Shown here one piece after another: positions 26,057 to 34,444 of a DNA stretch of 55,942 bases. Within the stretch, counting starts at the first letter, position 1; every line of letters begins with the position of its first letter. A program made the position numbers and the translations under genes. The notes under the pieces are model-generated. The model was not told the DNA's origin. It saw nothing but the letters and a program-made list of their open reading frames with translations, and ran no database searches. Source of the DNA: Cytobacillus praedii (lineage in GTDB: Bacteria > Bacillota > Bacilli > Bacillales > Cytobacillaceae); contig NZ_LMBX01000030.1 of assembly GCF_001439605.1 (NCBI RefSeq), positions 1-55,942 of the forward strand, read 5' to 3'.

Positions 26057-27172
26057 TTAGATAAAATACATAACTGTCTCAAGCAACCCCTCAGTATAAT
26101 GTCTAAGGTATACTTTATACTCAGGATTATATTTCAGCACCAATTTGGGAATTCTCCAGAAATCTTCTTGATTGTGATATACACATACCGCAAGTTTAGG
26201 TTTATATTTTTTTATTAATGTTTCTGCACCAAGGATAGTACTGTATTCTGCGCCCTCTACATCAAATTTCATATAAGTAATATATTCATTAATTATATCA
26301 TCCAGCTTTATCGCTCTAACCAAGACATCCCCATTAATTGAAAGTCCACTTGCAGAACCTTTTGTAGAATCAAATGTTAGTGTACAGTTTTTTTCATATA
26401 CAGCATTGTTAAATAACATAATATTTCTACTTGATTTAAATCTTTCTTTAGCTAAGTAATAATACTTTGAGGTTGGCTCAAAGAAAAATACTTTCTTATA
26501 CTCGGGATTTCTTTTAATAAATTCTAATGAGGAAGTACCATCAAAACCACCACAATCAACAAATACTTCATTTGATCCAAATTTGATAAAATCGTCATAA
26601 TATTGTAAGTCCAGATTCAATTCAAAGTGTTTAGTTGCATTTATATTAAAATTGTATCTCAAATCAATTAGGCAATTTAATATTTCTCTAGATTTATCGT
26701 CATCTAGGATTCCATACAGCCACTCATATTCTTTACCATGTGTATCAATATCAGCTAGATTATTTTCGCAAAATTGCGGGTAATCAAACAACTCACTGTT
26801 ATGCAGACAAAGTTCGAAATAATTCAATTTATATAATATTGAGTTAGAGTCTATATTTTCCATAGCAGTTTGTAACCTTCCATCAACCACACAAGATATT
26901 ACAAGGCTATCTTTAGAAACATCACTCAACTTAAAAATTTTTATATTTCTATACTTTGTTTCGTCACTATAATCATCTATAATGCCTTGTAAGTTAATAT
27001 TTTCTTTTGCAAAAGAATCTATTATTCTGTCACTTAAATAGTTAATTCCTAGTATATATTTTGGGATGCTAGGATCATATATCTTGTTATACAATTCCTT
27101 TGTGTTATTTATAATTTCAGGTTTTTTATTTACAATATCTAACAGAACTAACCTCTCCAATCTATTAAGCAC
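26057..27172 (-). CDS. FkbM family methyltransferase with N-terminal Rossmann-like domain
   Basis: A 371-aa protein. The C-terminal FkbM domain has VFVDCGGFDGTSSLEF (SAM loop), VFFFEPTSKYYYLAKERF, YMKFDVEGAEYSTILGAE and KPKLAVCVYHN. FkbM enzymes O-methylate sugars and other hydroxyls. The first 130 residues (PKYILGINYLSDRII... LQGIIDDYSD) resemble the extra domain of the TylF-type gene downstream. The start is uncertain. GTG 27170-27172 overlaps the end of the preceding gene by 25 nt and lacks a clear ribosome site; an internal TTG at 27158-27160 is an alternative. Confidence 0.85.
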   Translation of the reverse strand: MLNRLERLVLLDIVNKKPEIINNTKELYNKIYDPSIPKYILGINYLSDRIIDSFAKENINLQGIIDDYSDETKYRNIKIFKLSDVSKDSLVISCVVDGRLQTAMENIDSNSILYKLNYFELCLHNSELFDYPQFCENNLADIDTHGKEYEWLYGILDDDKSREILNCLIDLRYNFNINATKHFELNLDLQYYDDFIKFGSNEVFVDCGGFDGTSSLEFIKRNPEYKKVFFFEPTSKYYYLAKERFKSSRNIMLFNNAVYEKNCTLTFDSTKGSASGLSINGDVLVRAIKLDDIINEYITYMKFDVEGAEYSTILGAETLIKKYKPKLAVCVYHNQEDFWRIPKLVLKYNPEYKVYLRHYTEGLLETVMYFI

Positions 27173-28440
27173 TCTACGTTATTTAAATCAAAGGTAGGAA
27201 TATTAAGATTATCTTTCACTTGCTTTCTTTCTAGAAAGGAATTGTCTATGAAAATTGATTCAACTTCATTATCCATATAATGATATTTGTATTCCTTTTG
27301 ATTTATATGAATAATTCTTGTGAAAATTGTGGGACAAATGTTATATTCGGATAAAGTTTCATTCACTTTTTTTGAATGTTTTGTAATTAATACAATTTCT
27401 TGTTTCTTATTTATACACTGATATAAAAACATCATTAAATAATTATTTATCTGACTATTCCCGAAAATAATAGTGTCATCTAAATCCACATATACTCTTT
27501 TATAATTCAAGTTAAACTTGTACCTGTTTATCAGAGCACGTTCTAATTCTATTAATAAATTATTTGCATTGATTTCATATTCTAAATCTTGAAATTCCAA
27601 TATAGATAATAGAGGAATATTAATACCATTACTTACAGTTAGAACTGAGGTCCCTGCCATTCTGGTTGAGATTTCCAGAAGTTTAAATATCTCTTCTGAA
27701 TCCCTCTTTATTTGAAAATACCAGTATCCTCTAAAATTAAGTTCTTGATTTATTTTATGTGCGATACTTGTTATCTCTTCTGTCACAGGCGTTAGCTTAG
27801 ATTTTACACTTATTCCCCCAAAAATCCTTTCCCTTGTTCTAGCGCTCAATAATCTTATAGTTCCTTTTTTATCGGTAAAACAATCAATAGTTAATTCCTC
27901 ACCAGGCAGATATTCAGTAATAAGAAAATCCCTATTTTTTGCTGCAAAATATTTCAGCTCTTCTATATTTGATAATAATTTTGTCCCTTTTCCACCCTGC
28001 CCTTGGTCTGGTTTTAGAAAAACTGGATATGTATTAACTTCTGATATATCACCATATATTTTTGGTGTAAAAGTACATCCAAAAAATGTATTATAAGTTA
28101 GCTTTTTAGACCTGCAAATTCTATTAGTTTTTAAATCTGATGTGATTATCCTTGCATTAATAAATTCTTGATTCTCAATTAAAAATAGTGACACTGTATC
28201 GTGTGTCGGGATAACAAAATCAATCTTATTGTCAGAGATAATATTATTGAACTCTTCAATGAAGTTATCCTCTGAAATATTGGGAATGCCTCCAAAGTAT
28301 TTCTTATAAATAAAACTACCATGATCTTCTATACTCGAAGCTCCATATACCTCTACTCTTAACAAATACCGCAAAGAAAAATTAATATCAATAGCTGGTT
28401 GTGAACCACAAGGAAAGACTAATACCTTTGTTTTCTCCAA
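27148..28440 (-). CDS. ATP-grasp ligase fused to HAD-type phosphatase domain
   Basis: A 430-aa two-domain protein. The N-terminal part is ATP-grasp (carbamoyl-phosphate-synthase-like): an N-terminal Rossmann region VLVFPCGSQPAID, VFLKPDQGQGGKGTKLL with the ATP-binding Lys and Gly loop, ITEYLPGEELTIDCF, and the metal-binding LLEISTRMAG. From about residue 317 begins a HAD-like domain with nucleophile motif VYVDLDDTI and a C-terminal SIFIDNSF acidic motif. ATP-grasp enzymes join a carboxylate to an amine, so attachment of an acid or amino acid to an amino sugar fits. TTG 28438-28440 has AGGTG 6 nt upstream and is preferred over GTG 28447-28449. Confidence 0.82.
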   Translation of the reverse strand: MEKTKVLVFPCGSQPAIDINFSLRYLLRVEVYGASSIEDHGSFIYKKYFGGIPNISEDNFIEEFNNIISDNKIDFVIPTHDTVSLFLIENQEFINARIITSDLKTNRICRSKKLTYNTFFGCTFTPKIYGDISEVNTYPVFLKPDQGQGGKGTKLLSNIEELKYFAAKNRDFLITEYLPGEELTIDCFTDKKGTIRLLSARTRERIFGGISVKSKLTPVTEEITSIAHKINQELNFRGYWYFQIKRDSEEIFKLLEISTRMAGTSVLTVSNGINIPLLSILEFQDLEYEINANNLLIELERALINRYKFNLNYKRVYVDLDDTIIFGNSQINNYLMMFLYQCINKKQEIVLITKHSKKVNETLSEYNICPTIFTRIIHINQKEYKYHYMDNEVESIFIDNSFLERKQVKDNLNIPTFDLNNVECLIDWRG

Positions 28441-28472
28441 AAATAACACCTACTATAAATTCACTATTTCTT

Positions 28473-29444
28473 TTAATTGCTTATATATTTTTCTATTAAC
28501 TTAACTATTCTATCTAAGTCATTACAATTGTATCTTTGGTCGATGGGTAAAGGAAAAAGATATCTCACCATTTTGTATTCAAAATTTGCTTGAGTTATTC
28601 TCTTCAATACATCATTCCAATAGGTTGGTATATAAATCTTATTTTCAATTAAAAATTCTTTTAGACCTTCAACTTCACATAATAAAGGATATACCATCGG
28701 ACCATTTAACTGACGAATGTCAATATTTAACTTATTAATTGACCTTAGCCGAGTATGATAATAATTGAAATTACTTTCTCTTACTACCTTAAAGCTATCA
28801 TAATCAATGTTTTGTAGAAATAAACTCGTCAAGCGCGACATTTTTTTTAATGATAGTCTGTTTAGTTTCTCTTCATTTCCTATAAAAACATTATATGTTT
28901 CGTTAGCAGGGAGTTCTACTCGTTTTAATAGATGTTCGTATCTTTCAAACGAATAGTCCTTCTCCAAGCTTTCCTTTAAAAAAGTGTCAATATATAAGTA
29001 GGCACCATCAGCTACACCAAAAAATTTTCTAGGCGAATAAAAAGTAGGCTCGTTTCCAAAAGGGAAGTAATAGAAAGCCTGAGTATTATCAACAATAACC
29101 TGATCATACTTTTTTAACAGTCTATACACATTTTCCTGGTTAATCCCAAAGTAGTTTACATATAATAAATATTCATTCGTTCCTAAATTAAACTCTTGGA
29201 CTGGTTCCATATTCTCATTTATATGGTAATATTCGATATCAATAAAACGGTCATCAATAGTATCCAAAATACTATCACAAATATACAAAGGTAAATAAAG
29301 CTTTTTAACTTTTTTACTTTTTAATATATAGAGAAATGCATTTCTTCCGCTATTTAACCTTAAAGCATTTTTATGATATTCAGCTTCATCATTAAATGGT
29401 AATGACAAGTCAAAAAAACCACCAATTTCTCTCTGAATTCCCAT
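28473..29444 (-). CDS. Divergent DegT-like PLP-dependent enzyme homologue
   Basis: A 323-aa protein distantly like DegT/DnrJ aminotransferases: ALRLNSGRNAFLYIL at the PLP-phosphate region, VIVDNTQAFYYF near the ring-stacking Asp, and YSPRKFFGVADGAYLYID where the Schiff-base Lys is expected (the K of PRK). It is shorter than the 374-aa family member at 23015 and shares little sequence with it, so substrate or even activity may differ. It belongs to the same operon, 26 bp after the large glycosyltransferase. Confidence 0.7.
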   Translation of the reverse strand: MGIQREIGGFFDLSLPFNDEAEYHKNALRLNSGRNAFLYILKSKKVKKLYLPLYICDSILDTIDDRFIDIEYYHINENMEPVQEFNLGTNEYLLYVNYFGINQENVYRLLKKYDQVIVDNTQAFYYFPFGNEPTFYSPRKFFGVADGAYLYIDTFLKESLEKDYSFERYEHLLKRVELPANETYNVFIGNEEKLNRLSLKKMSRLTSLFLQNIDYDSFKVVRESNFNYYHTRLRSINKLNIDIRQLNGPMVYPLLCEVEGLKEFLIENKIYIPTYWNDVLKRITQANFEYKMVRYLFPLPIDQRYNCNDLDRIVKLIEKYISN

Positions 29445-29470
29445 GTCTTCTTTCCCTTAAATGAAGATTT

Positions 29471-32083
29471 TTATTTCAAATCGTAGTTGCCTAAATAATA
29501 ATTTTTAATATTATTTAGATATTTATTATAATTATAAATTTTATTTATTAATTCCAATTGAACCTTTTGGACATGTGTATAATACTCTTTTTCATTACTA
29601 TCTTTTAGGAAATTAGTTATTTTTCGGTATATATTATCATAATCATCAAAGATACCATATAAATTTTGAAATTCTTGAGTAAAGAAAATAGGATTATAAG
29701 CTGCTAAGCCAATCCCTCCACTAAGGATAGTTTCCACAAAGTATCCATCTAATCCCTCACCAAATGTAAGTGTCCATCTTGCCTTGGCGACTAAATCTCT
29801 ATATTCCTCATACTTCATATTTTGAACAATGACTACTTCTAATTCTGGAAATTCCCTTTTAACCAAACTAAGTATTTTTTCTTTTTCAGGATGTGGATCA
29901 GGTGAAACTAAAAGTAAATTTTCCTTTTCGCAATAAAGTTTATAACTATAATCTTCTGCATTTACTTTTGTCGAGAGTAGATGTAAAGGTACTCCGTACT
30001 CTATTCGTTTTTCCTTGGTGGTATACCGATCATGAGCAGTTGTGCAAGTTATATTATTAGTAATTCCTTTCAACTGATTTATAAACTCAATTTCCGGCAT
30101 CATTTCGTCATTTTGATTAAGAATATTAATTTGTAGGTTATCTATACTTCTTAATACGCTCCACCTATCTTGATTTAAATTATTAATAAAATTTGAAACA
30201 TACACTTCAGGTATATGAATAATACACTTTTTTAAGTTGCTAAAATAAGCTAATGTAAGATCAAAAGGAAAAATATATACATCATTATCAAAATTAGTAT
30301 TTTTGTCTAGCCACGGTGCATTAGGTAAAGTTGACATAATGGTTTCAGACCCATGAATATAAAATAGTTTTTTAGTTTCTTCGTAAATAGAATATATAGA
30401 CCTAATTCCACCTGAAATAAAGTTAATTCCGGGAACTAAAAATATAATTAGACTGTCAGAATCCTTTTGGTAAGTCTCTTGCATTTTATCTGTTGCTATT
30501 TTAACTCTAGTTTCATTAATATTATTTATTTCATAATTAATATAATTTAGTATAAGGAATAATTCTTTGTTTTCTATTTCATTTAATTTATGTTCTTCAA
30601 CTATACTCATTGCATATTTCAAACTGTTTATAAGGGCAATCATGTAATCCTCATTATTCTTCAAGAAACCATTTCCTTTAGAAGAAACAACTTGAAATGC
30701 ATAATCAATTGCACCTAAAACTTTCATTTTTTTAGATTGCAACTGTTGATTACCATGTATCCTAAAGAAACTTAAGGTTTCACTAATGTATACACCTTTT
30801 CCCTTTGATAATAGGGTAAGCCAAGTTGCACTATCGACATTACATCCATACTTTCTACCAACAAATGTTCCAAATGGTTCAGTAAGATCTTTTTTGCGAA
30901 ATAGAACTGTTGTAGGTTCGCCAATAAAGTTAAAATTAAATTTTAATAAGATATTACCAAATTCTATACCATCCATAATGGTATCTTCTTTGAATACCTT
31001 TTCCGTGACACCACCATCTTTGTATGGTTCGCCCATTTCATTTATTAATCTTCTATGAGATGTTACGAGGACAATTTCTCCCTCTTTATCATTAATAAAA
31101 TAATCCATCATTTTTTCAATTTTTTTCGGATGAAATAAATCATCATCCATTAGGAAGTTAATATATTCCCCACTGGAAAGCTCCATCAATTTTAAATCAT
31201 TATCAAATTGTCCTAAATTTGTTTCATTTCTGATGTAGCGAATATTGTTATAATAAGGCAAATATTTATCTTTCACTAGGGATTCTGTAAGGTTATTTGT
31301 ACTATCGTCTCCAATTATAATTTCGATATTTTCATAAGTTTGTTCAAGGGCACTTTTAAGAGCTAATTCAAAATAATCTGGCCTGTTATAAGTAGGAATT
31401 AATATACTAACTAAAGGCAAGTCACTTTTCCACTCTACATTTAATCTAGAATTTATTTTTTTTATATCTAATGGCAGTTTAGAACTACGTTCATTATTTA
31501 ATTTTCGGTCTAAAACTACAAAAGGCTGATCTTTAATAAGAACCCCTATATTGTATCCATTCTCAATAAACTTAACACTTTGTGACAAGTCATATATTAA
31601 ATCTTCTTCACAAAAAGGAATATCAAATTGAGTTGCTAGAATTGAGGAATCAAGCACAACAGTTTCTTCAAAACCTGAGACTGAAGGGGAATATTCAATG
31701 AACTCTATACATTCGCCTTGATAAGCATAAATACTTCCAACCTTATAATTACTTTCGATCCAATTAAAAGTTTCAGGAATTTGTTTAGCCCCTATTGCAC
31801 CTACCATACCTATATCTTGATTAGCCCTAAAGAGACTGATTAGACTGTACAAAAACTGTTTATCTATAATACTTGTGCTTTCTTCTAAATAAATTTTATA
31901 TTTTGCATCAGATGATAACATTGCAGTATTATAGAAGGCTGGCGTATTAATATGTTTAACACTTGTTAGAATTTCTATTTCAAATCCCTCAGGTATAATC
32001 AGTGCGTTTATATACTTTAAGGACTCCTGATACTTTATCTCATCATGACCATTAATAATAAAACAAATTTTATTTTCATTCAT
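29471..32083 (-). CDS. Large multidomain glycosyltransferase
   Basis: An 870-aa cytoplasmic protein with three parts. Residues 1-210 form a divergent GT2-like region (INALIIPEGFEIEILTS... FYNTAMLSSDAKYKIYLEES). Residues about 220-440 are a canonical GT2 domain with VSILIPTYNRPDYFELALKS and the DxD-type FLMDDDLFH. The C-terminal part (about 540-870) resembles a GT-B enzyme (LLLVSPDPHPEKEKILSL... WTLTFGEGLDGYFVETILSGGI, with the acidic donor-site pattern). It can probably add two or three sugars. ATG 32081-32083 has AGGGTGA 5 nt upstream, just after the stop of the preceding gene. Confidence 0.84.
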   Translation of the reverse strand: MNENKICFIINGHDEIKYQESLKYINALIIPEGFEIEILTSVKHINTPAFYNTAMLSSDAKYKIYLEESTSIIDKQFLYSLISLFRANQDIGMVGAIGAKQIPETFNWIESNYKVGSIYAYQGECIEFIEYSPSVSGFEETVVLDSSILATQFDIPFCEEDLIYDLSQSVKFIENGYNIGVLIKDQPFVVLDRKLNNERSSKLPLDIKKINSRLNVEWKSDLPLVSILIPTYNRPDYFELALKSALEQTYENIEIIIGDDSTNNLTESLVKDKYLPYYNNIRYIRNETNLGQFDNDLKLMELSSGEYINFLMDDDLFHPKKIEKMMDYFINDKEGEIVLVTSHRRLINEMGEPYKDGGVTEKVFKEDTIMDGIEFGNILLKFNFNFIGEPTTVLFRKKDLTEPFGTFVGRKYGCNVDSATWLTLLSKGKGVYISETLSFFRIHGNQQLQSKKMKVLGAIDYAFQVVSSKGNGFLKNNEDYMIALINSLKYAMSIVEEHKLNEIENKELFLILNYINYEINNINETRVKIATDKMQETYQKDSDSLIIFLVPGINFISGGIRSIYSIYEETKKLFYIHGSETIMSTLPNAPWLDKNTNFDNDVYIFPFDLTLAYFSNLKKCIIHIPEVYVSNFINNLNQDRWSVLRSIDNLQINILNQNDEMMPEIEFINQLKGITNNITCTTAHDRYTTKEKRIEYGVPLHLLSTKVNAEDYSYKLYCEKENLLLVSPDPHPEKEKILSLVKREFPELEVVIVQNMKYEEYRDLVAKARWTLTFGEGLDGYFVETILSGGIGLAAYNPIFFTQEFQNLYGIFDDYDNIYRKITNFLKDSNEKEYYTHVQKVQLELINKIYNYNKYLNNIKNYYLGNYDLK

Positions 32084-32088
32084 TCTAG

Positions 32089-34182
32089 TCACCCTTTTAC
32101 TTTTTGGATCATATCAATTACATCTTTATCCTGAACTGCTATTTTATTCAAAAAAGATAGGGCAGGCACATTTTCTCCAAGTTCTGCTAATATATAGCCC
32201 AAATTAAACAAAGTATCATCATTATTTGAATTTAATTCATACGCCTTATTTAAAAAAGGAAAGATACTATCATTCAAACCATTTTCAAAAGCATTTATCC
32301 CGACTATATTTAATACTTTTTCCTTATCTATAGTTGAATTTAGAATGGCTTCCATAATTTCTTGTTCTGAATATACTTCGTAAGATATACATTGAACCAA
32401 TTCGTTTCTGGAATCTTCAAAATCTATTTCATGTTCAAGTCTTCTTAGTAGATAAACTAACTTTCTTTTCTTTTGCTCTTCCTCGAATTTTACTTCAGCA
32501 AGAATCTTCTTAACCTCTTCATCCTTTTCCACTTCATCAAGACGATCTAAATATTTCTTGGCTATTTCCTTTTCATTATACGAATAAAGAACGATCCCAA
32601 GGTTATATAGTGTGTCAGAATTATTATTATCAAGTTCAAAAGCTTTATGAAGATATGTTAAAACATTGTCATGCTTGTTTCTGCTAAAATCCAATATTGC
32701 AAGCATTTGTAAAACCTGAACCCTATCTTCAAATCTATCTAGTATACAATCTATTATTTCTTCCTCAGAATATTGCTCTAGTTCTTGTAAATTCTTTTCA
32801 ACCTCAAATTCATTTTTTATATTCATAATATTATTTTCTAGATATTCATTAAAATTCTGTGCCATAATTATATATTTATAAGTTTCATACTGATTATTCA
32901 TATTTTTTTCAGTAAGTGAGCAATACAACTCTACTATTTTCTTTTCATTTTCATCCAAATTGTTTTTAACATTTTTAACACTGTGTTTAAGCCCTGACTC
33001 TTCTTTGAAAACTCTATTAATATCCTGTAATGACATATATCGATTTTCTAAGAAAGGATTCTTTCCTAGCATTAAGGAGTTTATTAGGCTAACATGATTC
33101 GCATTATTTATTGAAGAAAGGATTATTCCATCCTGTTTTAATAAATTCTTAATAGCTGACATAAAGATTTGAAGATTTGTAATATTACTCCAATCAGTAA
33201 TAAGAATTACATCAAATCTATTTTCTTTATACTCGTTAATAGCTTTCTCAACTGGATAATGCAAAACATTTGCAAATCTCTCTGCTTCAGTAGCTGCAGA
33301 TTTATTCTTTTCAATACCATATAAAGAAGATTTCTTATATGTATCCTTTATTTTTAGTAACGTTCCTCCAGCTTCACAGCCAATATGCAGAACATTAATA
33401 TAATCATCTTTTTTAAAAGGAATTTCATCTATCAAATCATTATGGATAATATATGAATGTGAATTCGTTCCCCACTTTTCCATAAATTTCTTCTCATTCT
33501 CAGATAATAATTCTCCATATCCAGAAATATTTTCTTTCCATGAAACACTTCCATAATGATGAATAAATGTATCTTTACATAGTAGGAGCTTATAACCCGC
33601 TTGTCGAATTCTAACAGAGTAATCATCATCCTCAAAATTCCCAGGAGTAAATCTTTCGTCTAAAAGTCCAATTTTGTCAACCACATCTCTTTTGATAAGC
33701 ATGCAATAGCCGATTAGTTTCAATCTTTCTTCCCATTTTTCGGAATCAGACTTATTAAAATCTTGTGCGAAATTGTGCATTTCATTTAAATTGGAGTATT
33801 CTACTGGGATTGCAGTATAATATGCTGCAGAATTGGTAACTGGACCAACTGCACCGATTCTGTCCTCACTATACAGACTATTAACCATATTACTTAGCCA
33901 ATTCTCAGTTACAATGACGTCATTATTTAATAGTAGAATATTTTCCCCTTTAGCTATTTCAATACCTTGATTGCAGCCTCTAGGAAAGCCAAGATTCTCC
34001 TTGTTTATTATTACTCTTATGTCATCTTGCTTTAATAACCATTCTTTAGTATCATCCACAGAATTATTATCAATTATGATTAATTCATAAGTATCTCGAT
34101 CTGTATACTTTCTTATACTTTCTAAACATTGTTTTGTGTATTCTAAATTATTGTAAGTTAGTATGATTATGCTCGTAAGCAA
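32089..34182 (-). CDS. GT2 glycosyltransferase fused to a methyltransferase-like domain and TPRs
   Basis: A 697-aa protein, first gene of the sugar operon. Residues 1-230 are GT2 (TSIIILTYNNLEYTKQCLESI, LLLNNDVIVTENWL, and LLDERFTPGNFEDDDYSVRIRQAGY, typical of rhamnosyltransferase-like members). A class I SAM-methyltransferase-like domain follows (INVLHIGCEAGGTLLKI... FDVILITDWSNI). The C-terminal part has TPR-like repeats (ALELDNNNSDTLYNLGIVLYSY and NSNNDDTLFNLGYILAEL patterns). TTG 34180-34182 is preferred because AGGTG lies 6 nt upstream. An earlier TTG at 34204-34206 would add eight residues but has no clear ribosome site. A sigma-D-type promoter lies 67 bp upstream. Confidence 0.86.
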   Translation of the reverse strand: MLTSIIILTYNNLEYTKQCLESIRKYTDRDTYELIIIDNNSVDDTKEWLLKQDDIRVIINKENLGFPRGCNQGIEIAKGENILLLNNDVIVTENWLSNMVNSLYSEDRIGAVGPVTNSAAYYTAIPVEYSNLNEMHNFAQDFNKSDSEKWEERLKLIGYCMLIKRDVVDKIGLLDERFTPGNFEDDDYSVRIRQAGYKLLLCKDTFIHHYGSVSWKENISGYGELLSENEKKFMEKWGTNSHSYIIHNDLIDEIPFKKDDYINVLHIGCEAGGTLLKIKDTYKKSSLYGIEKNKSAATEAERFANVLHYPVEKAINEYKENRFDVILITDWSNITNLQIFMSAIKNLLKQDGIILSSINNANHVSLINSLMLGKNPFLENRYMSLQDINRVFKEESGLKHSVKNVKNNLDENEKKIVELYCSLTEKNMNNQYETYKYIIMAQNFNEYLENNIMNIKNEFEVEKNLQELEQYSEEEIIDCILDRFEDRVQVLQMLAILDFSRNKHDNVLTYLHKAFELDNNNSDTLYNLGIVLYSYNEKEIAKKYLDRLDEVEKDEEVKKILAEVKFEEEQKKRKLVYLLRRLEHEIDFEDSRNELVQCISYEVYSEQEIMEAILNSTIDKEKVLNIVGINAFENGLNDSIFPFLNKAYELNSNNDDTLFNLGYILAELGENVPALSFLNKIAVQDKDVIDMIQKVKG

Positions 34183-34248
34183 TATATCCACCTCATCCAT
34201 TTTCAATCCGCATTATTCGACAAAAAAAGTCAAAATACTTCTATACTA

Positions 34249-34275
34249 TTATCGGCACTTTTTATTGGTTCTTAA
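34249..34275 (-). promoter_or_regulatory. Sigma-D-type promoter of the long sugar operon
   Basis: On the minus strand TTAA (34272-34275), a 15-bp spacer and GCCGATAA (34249-34256), seven of eight matches to the -10 consensus GCCGATAT. It precedes the 14.5-kb run of closely spaced genes ending with rfbD. Confidence 0.72.
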
Positions 34276-34339
34276 CTTCATATAGAGAATTCAATTAATT
34301 AGGAAATATTTCTCAAACTTCACAGTTCCTTCCTAAATA

Positions 34340-34397
34340 GAAAAAATCTCCTTATTTCAGGTTTTTAGCTATTCTAAAAACCCATAAAATAAGGAGA
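34340..34397 (-). terminator. Terminator after the 627-aa glycosyltransferase
   Basis: A long two-part stem: TCTCCTTATTT (34347-34357) with AAATAAGGAGA (34387-34397), plus an inner pairing of GGTTTTTAG with CTAAAAACC. A T-run of six follows on the minus strand. It separates this gene from the sugar operon downstream. Confidence 0.88.
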
Positions 34398-34444
34398 ACT
34401 AATTAATATTAACTTTTTCACGTTGTTTCTAATCAAGACATTAG

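Noticed and set aside
24259..34182. Recent insertion-sequence-borne island
   Set aside because: The stretch is more AT-rich in appearance than its flanks, but no transposase, terminal repeats or attachment site was seen at either edge.
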